A stretch of DNA of 44,247 nt, from positions 1 to 44,247 of the forward strand of contig CAVRZY010000083.1 of NCBI GenBank assembly GCA_963725415.1. The letters run 5' to 3'. Made by a program: the position numbers and the translations under genes. Below the pieces are notes generated by a model that had not been told where the DNA came from, made no database searches, and saw only the letters and a list, made by a program, of their open reading frames with translations. The stretch is from CAVRZY01 sp963725415. Its GTDB lineage: Bacteria; Acidobacteriota; Terriglobia; Bryobacterales; Bryobacteraceae. This document shows, one piece after another, positions 35,428-41,998 of the stretch. Numbering within the stretch: position 1 is the stretch's first letter; every line of letters begins with the position of its first letter.

Positions 35428-36066
35428 ATGGGCAATCTGAGCATCGCAATGGAAGGACTGGTCGGTGCGATACGGTCCTCGACCCGGGCCCGCCGGGCGG
35501 AGCTTATCGACCTCCAGACCTACACCCATGACAATCTCCGCCGCTTTCGGGAGCAGCGCTGCGAAAGCTCTCAAACGGTCAGGAAGGGTGTGCGGAGGCA
35601 GCTTGCAGAGATTCGCCAAACCGCCCGCGGCTTGAGGCGGGCGGTGCGTTCGGAGCTCAGCGGGATCGCCTCCGATCTGGGCGCGGCCAGGCGACTCTGG
35701 ATTCTGGACACCGAACTGAGGGATTCCTCTGAAGCGGCCAGGAAAGTCCTGAAGCCGCCTTTTCAAACCCAGCCCGCCCGCTGGGCAGCGGAAACCCTGC
35801 CAACCCGCGGCTTTGCCTTCGAGTCTGGCTCCTCGCCTCTGCCCGCGGCCAAACCAGAAGGCGAGCCAGTGGGCCGGCTCAGCGAACGGGAGCAGATTCT
35901 GCGCGTCCTGGGAGGGCACTCGGATGGGATCCGGTTGGTCGATATCGGCAACGAGTTGGGCGTGGATTGGCGCAGCCTGATCACTCTCACCAAGATCCTG
36001 GCGGATGAGGGGAAGCTCGAGAAAATTGAACATCTCTACTATCCCGTGGTGGAGTCTGGGGCCTGA
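35428..36066 (+). CDS. Helical rod protein 2 with C-terminal winged helix
   Basis: 212 residues; ATG 35428 follows AAGGAGGG. Residues 1-95 are a helical rod paralogous to rod protein 1 (MGNLSIAMEGLVGAIR, then EIRQTARGLRRAVRSELSG, and ARRLW). A Pro/Ala linker (about 110-150) leads to a winged-helix-like domain (EREQILRVLGGHSDGIRLV, DIGNELGVDWRSLITLTKI, LADEGKLEKI). The pairing of a vesicle-type rod with a DNA-binding-type fold is unusual. It could let vesicle state feed back on transcription, or the winged helix may serve protein contact only. The 158 bp upstream contain an 8-bp perfect hairpin at 35337-35354. Confidence 0.65.
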   Translation: MGNLSIAMEGLVGAIRSSTRARRAELIDLQTYTHDNLRRFREQRCESSQTVRKGVRRQLAEIRQTARGLRRAVRSELSGIASDLGAARRLWILDTELRDSSEAARKVLKPPFQTQPARWAAETLPTRGFAFESGSSPLPAAKPEGEPVGRLSEREQILRVLGGHSDGIRLVDIGNELGVDWRSLITLTKILADEGKLEKIEHLYYPVVESGA

Positions 36067-36077
36067 GGAGAAAGACA

Positions 36078-36983
36078 ATGGCACAAAGGCAAACCGTTCT
36101 GCGACTGGAACCACGCGAGGACTTCGTTCTCACTCCCTCGATTGCGGCGACCTGCACTCGGGCTATGGCTTACCTCGAGGCAGGCTACGCCTGCCACTTC
36201 TGCGGGGCCGCCGGCACCGGAAAGACCACCCTGGCCTTGCACGTCGCCGGCCAGCGCGGGCGGCCGGTGATGCTCATCTACGGTAATGAGGAGTTCGGCA
36301 CCTCGGACCTGGTGGGCGGCGAAAAGGGGCTGTGGTCGAGTAAGGTAGTTGACAACTTCATTCACTCCGTCGTCAAGACGGAAGAGAGCCATCGAAGCCA
36401 GTGGGTGGATAATCGCCTTACCACCGCCTGCAAGCATGGTTACACCCTGGTCTACGATGAGTTTTCGCGCTCCCGGCCGGAAGCCAACAACGTGCTTCTC
36501 ACCATCCTCGAGGAAGGCATCCTCGCGCTTCCGGAAGCCCGCTACGGAGACAGCTACATGCGGGTGCACCCCGACTTCCGGGCCATCTTCACCAGTAATC
36601 CGGAAGAGTACGCGGGTGTCCACAAGACCCAGAACGCCTTGATGGACCGGATGATCACGATCGAATTGGGCCACTACGATCGGGAAACCGAGATCGCCAT
36701 AACCTGCGCCCGCTCCGGCCTGGACACCGGCTCCGCGGAACGCATCGTGGATCTGGTCCGCAAGTTTCGCAAATTGGGCGTTTCCAACTACCGGCCCACT
36801 ATCCGGGCCTGCATCATGCTCGGCCGGGTAGTTCAATTGCGCGGCGGAAGGGTCCGGCCGGATGATCCGGTCTTCGCCCAGACCTGCCTGGATGTGCTGG
36901 GCAGCGACATGGTGAAGGTTCGAAAGGACGGGGCCTCCGTGGCCGCGGAAGAGGTCAGGGAGCTTATTCGAGACATGGTCTGA
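36078..36983 (+). CDS. gvpN: Gas-vesicle AAA+ ATPase GvpN
   Basis: 301 residues, MoxR-type AAA+. Walker A is CGAAGTGKTT (about residues 42-51), Walker B VYDEFSRSRPEANNVLL, and sensor 1 FTSNPEEYAGVHKTQNALMDR. These match GvpN from many bacteria. GvpN is needed for vesicles to reach full width, probably by remodelling GvpA assembly. The ATG has GAGGAG upstream, and the gene lies 11 bp after rod protein 2 in the operon. Confidence 0.94.
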   Translation: MAQRQTVLRLEPREDFVLTPSIAATCTRAMAYLEAGYACHFCGAAGTGKTTLALHVAGQRGRPVMLIYGNEEFGTSDLVGGEKGLWSSKVVDNFIHSVVKTEESHRSQWVDNRLTTACKHGYTLVYDEFSRSRPEANNVLLTILEEGILALPEARYGDSYMRVHPDFRAIFTSNPEEYAGVHKTQNALMDRMITIELGHYDRETEIAITCARSGLDTGSAERIVDLVRKFRKLGVSNYRPTIRACIMLGRVVQLRGGRVRPDDPVFAQTCLDVLGSDMVKVRKDGASVAAEEVRELIRDMV

Positions 36984-36998
36984 GGAGCAGATACAACC

Positions 36999-37304
36999 AT
37001 GAAACGACTGGAACACATCCGCACACTACGCAACCAGACGAGTCGCTTTCAAGCCAAAACCCCGAATGGGGCGGTTATGGTGCTGGCCCAGATCGCCCAG
37101 GAGAAGCAGCGGCTCGAACAGGAGAAAGGGAATTGGGAGGGCAGAATCCGCAAGATTGACGCGCGCCTGAAGGAGATCCACCGCATGGAGCAGCAGTTGT
37201 ACGCCGTCGCTGGCTTCCCTTGTTCTTCGGCGGACTATGCTGGGACGCCCGGCCCCTCCAGCGGCCTTCCTGCGGGCTTCACTCAGATGACCGTGAAGTA
37301 CTGA
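36999..37304 (+). CDS. Small coiled-coil protein, positional GvpV candidate
   Basis: 101 residues, ATG 36999 with GAGGAG upstream. A basic start (KRLEHIRTLRNQTSRF) is followed by a coiled coil (AQIAQEKQRLEQEKGNWEGR, then IDARLKEIHRMEQQLY) and a Gly/Pro/Ser-rich end. In Serratia sp. 39006 the gene between gvpN and gvpF1 is gvpV. The same position here suggests a counterpart, but I cannot confirm sequence similarity. Confidence 0.6.
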   Translation: MKRLEHIRTLRNQTSRFQAKTPNGAVMVLAQIAQEKQRLEQEKGNWEGRIRKIDARLKEIHRMEQQLYAVAGFPCSSADYAGTPGPSSGLPAGFTQMTVKY

Positions 37305-37333
37305 GGCCGGGCCTCTTAGCAGGGGAGTGTCAC

Positions 37334-37516
37334 ATGACTGCAATAGAAACGCTCATCAGGGCCTTGACCCGGGTTGATTCCGAAGGTCGTATTCGGCTGC
37401 CCTCCAATCTCCGCCGGGCCTTGGGGCTGAAGCCAAACCACGTCCTCGAACTGAGAACTGTGGGGCGAGGACGCAACCGCCGCCTGATGGTCTTGCCCCG
37501 ACCGGCCGATAGATAG
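37334..37516 (+). CDS. SpoVT/AbrB-like small DNA-binding protein
   Basis: 60 residues from ATG 37334 with AGGGGAG upstream; an upstream in-frame start at 37220 lies within the previous gene. The segment RVDSEGRIRLPSNLRRALGL followed by KPNHVLELR is the swapped-hairpin AbrB/MazE pattern. Such proteins bind DNA as dimers, as transition-state regulators or antitoxins. No toxin is adjacent, so a regulator of the vesicle operon is more likely. It ends 19 bp before gvpF/L copy 2. Confidence 0.72.
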   Translation: MTAIETLIRALTRVDSEGRIRLPSNLRRALGLKPNHVLELRTVGRGRNRRLMVLPRPADR

Positions 37517-37535
37517 ACAGATAAGGGAGGGTCCA

Positions 37536-38297
37536 GTGTCCGGGCTCGGCAAGTATCTCTATGGCTTCGCGGACGGCCAATTCTCGCCCCCGGCCGAACT
37601 GCTGGGGCTGGCGGGTGCTCCCGTTCACGCCCTCCGGTTCGAGGATGTCGCGGCCCTGGTGAGCGACCATCCAGTCGAGAAACTTTCGCTGTTACGGCGC
37701 AACCTGGAACCCCATCATCGGGTGGTCCGGGAGGCCGGCCAGCAGGCCACCTTCATCCCTGCCACCTTCGGCCATATTTCCGAAAGCGCGGAGCAGATTG
37801 TGGACCTGCTGCGGGACAACTACGCTGCCATACAAGAGGAACTCCGCAGGCTGGCCGGCAAGGTCGAAATGGGCGTCAAGCTCCTCTGGGACGTGGACAG
37901 CATCTTTGATTTCTTTGTCAGCTTCGACCGCGAGCTGAGGAACCGGCGCGACCGCGTGTTTGGCAAGTCCCGCCCCACGCTGGAGGAAAAGCTGGAACTG
38001 GGCGCCTACTTTGACAAGCGACTCAAACAGGAGCGCGAGCGGCTGGGCAACCTGATCAGCGAGGCCCTCCGTACGCTGACCAGCGAGGTCAGGGTGAACC
38101 CGCCCTCGGACGAGAAGATGGTGCTAAACGCGGCCTTTCTGATCGAGCGCTCCCGCGAAAAGGAATTTGAAGAATCTCTCTACCGCGCGGCCGGCATGTT
38201 CGACTCGAATTTCGCCCTCGATTATAGCGGCCCCTGGCCCCCCTACAGCTTCGTCCGGCTGAGCCTGAAACTGGAAGCCGCTGAGATGGCGGGCTGA
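37536..38297 (+). CDS. gvpF: Gas-vesicle protein GvpF/GvpL, copy 2
   Basis: 253 residues from GTG 37536 with AAGGGAGG upstream. It has the GvpF/L layout: GKYLYGFADG at the start, TFIPATFGHISESAEQIVDLL, the MGVKLLWDVDSIFDFF strand, and LNAAFLIERS then DYSGPWPPYSFVRL at the end. Minor vesicle component and assembly factor. It differs clearly from copy 1 at 27573, so the two are probably specialised. GvpF and GvpL are one family and I use gvpF only to tell the copies apart. Confidence 0.92.
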   Translation: MSGLGKYLYGFADGQFSPPAELLGLAGAPVHALRFEDVAALVSDHPVEKLSLLRRNLEPHHRVVREAGQQATFIPATFGHISESAEQIVDLLRDNYAAIQEELRRLAGKVEMGVKLLWDVDSIFDFFVSFDRELRNRRDRVFGKSRPTLEEKLELGAYFDKRLKQERERLGNLISEALRTLTSEVRVNPPSDEKMVLNAAFLIERSREKEFEESLYRAAGMFDSNFALDYSGPWPPYSFVRLSLKLEAAEMAG

Positions 38298-38306
38298 GGT
38301 TGATCG

Positions 38307-38540
38307 GTGCTACTGGTTGACGATTTGCTCCTGTCCCCGGCACGGGGATTGTGGTTCGTCTTTAGGGAAATTGCGAAGACTGCACAGCAGGAACTGCTGG
38401 ATGACGAGGCCGTCCGGCAACAACTGCGCGAAATCTATATGCAACTTGAGACCGGCCGCATCAGCGAGCAAGAATTCGAGCGGCGAGAGGGCGCTCTCGT
38501 CCAGCGCCTGGAAGCTATTGAAAGGATGAAGCAGGGGTAA
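38307..38540 (+). CDS. gvpG: Gas-vesicle protein GvpG
   Basis: 77 residues from GTG 38307, 10 bp after gvpF/L. SPARGLWFVFREIAKTAQQE and RQQLREIYMQLETGRISEQ, then EFERREGALVQRLEAI, are the GvpG pattern, a short helical protein that follows gvpF in most clusters. It is one of the essential minor Gvp proteins and is thought to act in nucleation with F/L. The stop lies at the left end of the 38537-38687 inverted-repeat element. Confidence 0.92.
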   Translation: MLLVDDLLLSPARGLWFVFREIAKTAQQELLDDEAVRQQLREIYMQLETGRISEQEFERREGALVQRLEAIERMKQG

Positions 38541-38687
38541 TGCCTCAGAAGGTGTCAAAAAATGCCCGCCTCACTTCGGCAATCACCGACGCAGGCCGGG
38601 GGCCTGCGCCACCTCAGCATTTTACCACTGTGGTGGGGCAGGTCCCCGACCTGCCCGGGCATTTTTTCACACCTTCTGAGGCATTGC
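38537..38687. repeat. Inverted-repeat element within the gas-vesicle operon
   Basis: The 32-bp arm that begins GTAATGCCTCAGAAGGTGTC at 38537 is complemented with few changes at 38656-38687. Inside are two GC-rich dyads (CAGGCC/GGCCTG near 38596 and GGCAGG/CCTGCC near 38645). The GTAATGCCTC end is shared with the element at 17447-17579. It separates gvpG from gvpO inside the operon and would form a strong RNA stem, which may attenuate or process the transcript. Confidence 0.8.
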
Positions 38688-38715
38688 AGACAGGGTTCCC
38701 ACAGGAGGTGATCGA

Positions 38716-39006
38716 ATGACTAGCGTTGAGACGCTACAGGCTCACAAATTGGAGCTATCGGAAGTAATGCGAAAGGCCACCGATGCCTTGAAGGCTATGA
38801 AATTGAAGGTCTCCAACGTTACCGCCGTTTGGAAGACCGAAGGCGGATGGCGCGTGCTGGTGGAACTCATCGAAAGAACAGCCGTCCCCGATACCATGGA
38901 CCTCATTGGGGTCTACGAAGTGCGGCTGGATCCGGAGGGCGAATTAGCCGGCTACGAGCGGATTCGCATGCGCCGCCGTTGTGACCTGGAACAGAGAGTG
39001 GAATGA
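38716..39006 (+). CDS. gvpO: Gas-vesicle protein GvpO
   Basis: 96 residues; ATG 38716 has AGGAGGTGA upstream, the second very strong ribosome site in the operon. VTAVWKTEGGWRVLVELIE, then DLIGVYEVRLDPEGELAGY and RIRMRRR, are the GvpO family pattern, found in actinobacteria and haloarchaea, where gvpO is needed for vesicle formation and affects expression. It restarts translation after the inverted-repeat element. Confidence 0.92.
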   Translation: MTSVETLQAHKLELSEVMRKATDALKAMKLKVSNVTAVWKTEGGWRVLVELIERTAVPDTMDLIGVYEVRLDPEGELAGYERIRMRRRCDLEQRVE

Positions 39007-39012
39007 ACTGCT

Positions 39013-41070
39013 GTGGCCGGAGAACCTTGGAGTCACGACCATCTTGCCGAGGCGCCCCTGCACTTTCTCGACAATAACGACCTCACGCTCTTGCTGGTCG
39101 GAGGCAAGGGGGGCGTAGGGAAGACCACTACCGCGGCCGCACTCTCCCTCTATCTGGCCGGTAAGTTCCCGCAACGCCGCTACCTGGCTGTGTCCACCGG
39201 CCCCTCCCACGCGCTGGGTCAGCTTCTCGACTTTCCCCTGGATTCCTCTCCCAGGCCGGTCTACGGATGGCCGAACCTGTTCGCTCTGGAGGTGGACGCT
39301 GATAAACTTTTCACCGCCTTCAAGGCACGTCACGAACAGGCTCTCAGAAGCATCCTGGGGCGGGGAACCTACCTGGACGACGAAGACATCTCGCGCTTCC
39401 TGGAACTTTCTTTTCCCGGCCTGGATGAGCTGATGGCGATGATCGAGATCATCGACCTGCTAGAGTCTGGCCGATACCATGCCCTTGTCGTTGATACCGC
39501 CCCCACTGGACACGTTCTCCGGCTGCTGTCGTTGCCCGTCCTTACCACTGCCTGGGTCTCGATTCTGGACCGGATGATGGACAAGCATCGTTTCATCAGC
39601 CGGGTTTATACGCGCCGCTACCGGAAAGACCAGGCCGACGAGTTCCTGGAAACCTTGCAGCGGGACGTTTCCCGCCTGGCCGCCACCCTGTGCGACCGCC
39701 GCCACTGCCGGTTTCTGGCGGTGGCCTTGTTGGAGCCGGTGGTGATTGCCGAGACCGAGCGTTTGCTGCAATCACTGGCCGACAGAAGAATCGCTGTGGG
39801 ATGCCTCGTGGCCAATCAGGCCCTGTCTCAGGCCGACGGCTGCCCGCTTTGCAGTTCACTCCAGGCAGCACAGCAAGAGTGGCTGCACCGTTTGATGGCG
39901 GCCCACCCGGATCTCCCGCTGGTAACGTTCCCTGCTCTGCTGGAAGAGGTTCGCGGAGAAGCCGGGTTGCGAGCACTCCTCGGCCGGGCCAGAGCCTGCG
40001 CAGTTTCGACTGCCGGCCTGACCGCTCCTCCGCCGGACTCCGTGCTTCCCATCGCCGCCGGGCTCTCCAGCCTCGCTCTCCCCGCCCCGGAACCCGGCCT
40101 CCAGTTCTTTCTCTTCTGCGGTAAGGGCGGCGTGGGTAAGACCACCCTCTCCTGTGCCTTCGCTCTTCAGCTCAGCCAGCGTTTCCCCAACAAGAAGATC
40201 CTGTTGTTCTCGACAGACCCCGCCCATTCTCTATCCGATTGCCTGGCCCAAAAAATCGGCCCGGAAGCCACACCGGTGCTGGGGACCGCCAATGTCTTCG
40301 CTACCGAGATTGTTCCGGATGCCCTCTTTCAGGAATGGAAACGGGCCTACAGCGCGCAAATCGAAGAGGCGTTCGGGAAGCTTAGCCAGCGAGTGGGCCT
40401 CGATATCCAGTTCGACCGCGAGGTCATGGCCGGCCTGCTCGACCTCACCCCCCCGGGCCTGGATGAGTTGATGTGCCTGTCGGAACTGGCGGACCTGGTC
40501 GAGCACCGGCGATACGATCTGTATGTGTTGGACACCGCCCCCGCCGGTCACACCCTTCGCTTTCTGGAACTGCTCACGCTGGTCCGCGACTGGCTGCGAA
40601 CCTTCTTCGAGATTCTGCTCAAGTATCGGGATATCATTCGCCTGCCCCAAGTCTCCGAGAGCCTCGTGAAGATGTCCCAGCGCGCCAAGGAGATTCGCCG
40701 GATCTTCACCGATCCCGCGCGTTGTCGGGCCATCCCAGTGACTACCCCAACCAGAGCGGCGGCCGAGGAGACCCAACGCCTGCTGACCGCACTCCAGCGT
40801 TCTGGCATCCGATTCAACACCCTCATAGTCAACCAGGTAGTTGTTGCCCCGGCAGCCTGGGGCTGTTGTGCTTCTACGGCCGCCTGGCACGCCAACCAGC
40901 TTGATGCCTACCGCAGCACGTTTCCGAACTTGGAGCTATTTGTGCTCCCCCGATGGCCGGCAGAACTGCGTGGAACCGCCGCCTTGCAGGCCTTGCTCCG
41001 ATTCACTTCGCCTGCCCGGCTCGCGCCGCCGGAAGCAGTCGAACCCGTCCTCGAACGGCTAGTAACATGA
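39013..41070 (+). CDS. Tandem ArsA/Get3-like ATPase
   Basis: 685 residues from GTG 39013, 6 bp after gvpO. There are two complete ArsA-type halves. Half 1 has P-loop GGKGGVGKTT at about 31, FPGLDELMAMIE and DTAPTGHVLRLL. Half 2 has CGKGGVGKTT at about 368, PPGLDELMCLSELADLV and DTAPAGHTLRFLELL. Half 1 carries CPLC at 277-280, where Get3 has its zinc-binding CxxC; half 2 lacks CxxC at the matching place (GCC only). Get3 carries hydrophobic tail-anchored proteins, and ArsA drives arsenite pumps. No ars gene is nearby, so a chaperone for hydrophobic Gvp proteins is the better guess. The stop overlaps the next start as ATGA. Confidence 0.88.
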   Translation: MAGEPWSHDHLAEAPLHFLDNNDLTLLLVGGKGGVGKTTTAAALSLYLAGKFPQRRYLAVSTGPSHALGQLLDFPLDSSPRPVYGWPNLFALEVDADKLFTAFKARHEQALRSILGRGTYLDDEDISRFLELSFPGLDELMAMIEIIDLLESGRYHALVVDTAPTGHVLRLLSLPVLTTAWVSILDRMMDKHRFISRVYTRRYRKDQADEFLETLQRDVSRLAATLCDRRHCRFLAVALLEPVVIAETERLLQSLADRRIAVGCLVANQALSQADGCPLCSSLQAAQQEWLHRLMAAHPDLPLVTFPALLEEVRGEAGLRALLGRARACAVSTAGLTAPPPDSVLPIAAGLSSLALPAPEPGLQFFLFCGKGGVGKTTLSCAFALQLSQRFPNKKILLFSTDPAHSLSDCLAQKIGPEATPVLGTANVFATEIVPDALFQEWKRAYSAQIEEAFGKLSQRVGLDIQFDREVMAGLLDLTPPGLDELMCLSELADLVEHRRYDLYVLDTAPAGHTLRFLELLTLVRDWLRTFFEILLKYRDIIRLPQVSESLVKMSQRAKEIRRIFTDPARCRAIPVTTPTRAAAEETQRLLTALQRSGIRFNTLIVNQVVVAPAAWGCCASTAAWHANQLDAYRSTFPNLELFVLPRWPAELRGTAALQALLRFTSPARLAPPEAVEPVLERLVT

Positions 41071-41333
41071 CCCACGCCGCCCCTGCATTGTTTTCGCCAC
41101 CCAGGCCCCCTTTGTGTGGAAGGCCCTGGGGCCTCCAGCGTCCGGTCACCCTTTCTGAGGTGCTGGACAGGGTCCTTAACAAAGGCGCGGTGCTGAGCGG
41201 AGAAGTGGTGATCTCGGTGGCGGGCATCGATCTGCTCTACCTCGGTATCAATGTGTTGGTCAGCTCGGTCGAGACCATTCGCCAGAGCAGGCAACCTGCG
41301 GAGTCATGCCATGAGCTCAGCCGGTACTTGTAG
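41067..41333 (+). CDS. GvpA-family minor protein (GvpJ/GvpS-like)
   Basis: 88 residues from ATG 41067, overlapping the ATPase stop by 4 bp. A 25-residue Pro-rich head precedes the GvpA fold: TLSEVLDRVLNKGAVLSG, then EVVISVAGIDLLYLGINVL and VSSVETIR. The GvpA family includes minor forms (GvpJ, GvpM, GvpS) thought to build the conical tips or nucleate ribs. In Streptomyces, gvpS precedes gvpK as here. Its stop lies 23 bp inside gvpK. Confidence 0.85.
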   Translation: MTHAAPALFSPPRPPLCGRPWGLQRPVTLSEVLDRVLNKGAVLSGEVVISVAGIDLLYLGINVLVSSVETIRQSRQPAESCHELSRYL

Positions 41334-41646
41334 GGTCTGTCTCGAGATCGGCGATCGCGGCGCCGCCCAACCCAACTCGCCACGCACGCGAATCAACGTT
41401 GATCCCGGCAAGGTCGAGCAGGGCCTGCTCAAGCTGGTCCTGAGCCTGGTCGAACTGATCCGTCAACTGATGGAAAAACAGGCCCTGCGGAGGATTGAGG
41501 CCGGCAGCCTCACCCGCCAGGAAACCGACCGGCTAGGTCGCACCCTGATGCAGCTCGAGGCGAAGATCAAGGAACTACAGGAACAGTTCGAGATTGACGA
41601 TCTGAATATCGATCTAGGCCCTCTGGGCCGGTTGCTCGATCAGTAG
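41311..41646 (+). CDS. gvpK: Gas-vesicle protein GvpK
   Basis: 111 residues from ATG 41311. The core RINVDPGKVEQGLLKLVLSL, VELIRQLMEKQALRRIEAG, and EIDDLNIDLGPLGRLLD are diagnostic of GvpK, a small helical protein required for vesicle formation in many species. The start overlaps the previous gene. Upstream in-frame codons back to 41251 belong to that gene's other frame. Confidence 0.94.
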   Translation: MSSAGTCRVCLEIGDRGAAQPNSPRTRINVDPGKVEQGLLKLVLSLVELIRQLMEKQALRRIEAGSLTRQETDRLGRTLMQLEAKIKELQEQFEIDDLNIDLGPLGRLLDQ

Positions 41647-41658
41647 GAGACGGGACCC

Positions 41659-41976
41659 ATGCCCCAAATTGTTCATTCCACCCAAAGCACCAACCTGGCC
41701 GACCTGCTCGAGCGCGTCCTGGACAAGGGAATCGTGATCGCTGGCGACATCAAAATCAAGCTGGTCGACATCGAGCTGTTGACCATCAACATCCGGCTGC
41801 TCATCGCCTCGGTGGACAAAGCGCGGGAGATGGGGATCGACTGGTGGACGCGCACCCCGTTCCTGAGCTCGAAGGCCGCGCCGGAACTGCCTGCCTCCCC
41901 GTCCTCGGACGGTTCCCACCTGGCCTCGGAGATTGAGGACCTCAAGCGGCGCATCGAGGAGTTGGAAGCCTCCTGA
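41659..41976 (+). CDS. gvpJ: Gas-vesicle protein GvpJ (GvpA family, coiled-coil tail)
   Basis: 105 residues, 12 bp after gvpK. NLADLLERVLDKGIVIAG and DIKIKLVDIELLTINIRLL, then IASVDKAREMGIDWW, form the GvpA core. The C-terminal extension ends in a short coiled coil (EIEDLKRRIEELEAS) typical of GvpJ. It is a minor wall or tip component. It is the last recognisable gas-vesicle gene; the FAD oxidoreductase starts 22 bp later on the same strand. Confidence 0.9.
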   Translation: MPQIVHSTQSTNLADLLERVLDKGIVIAGDIKIKLVDIELLTINIRLLIASVDKAREMGIDWWTRTPFLSSKAAPELPASPSSDGSHLASEIEDLKRRIEELEAS

Positions 41977-41998
41977 CGATCATCTATGATCGTGCTGT

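Noticed and set aside
39013..41070. Arsenite pump ATPase
   Set aside because: Family match is real, but there is no arsB, arsC or arsR nearby and the gene is embedded in gas-vesicle genes; an arsenic role is not supported.
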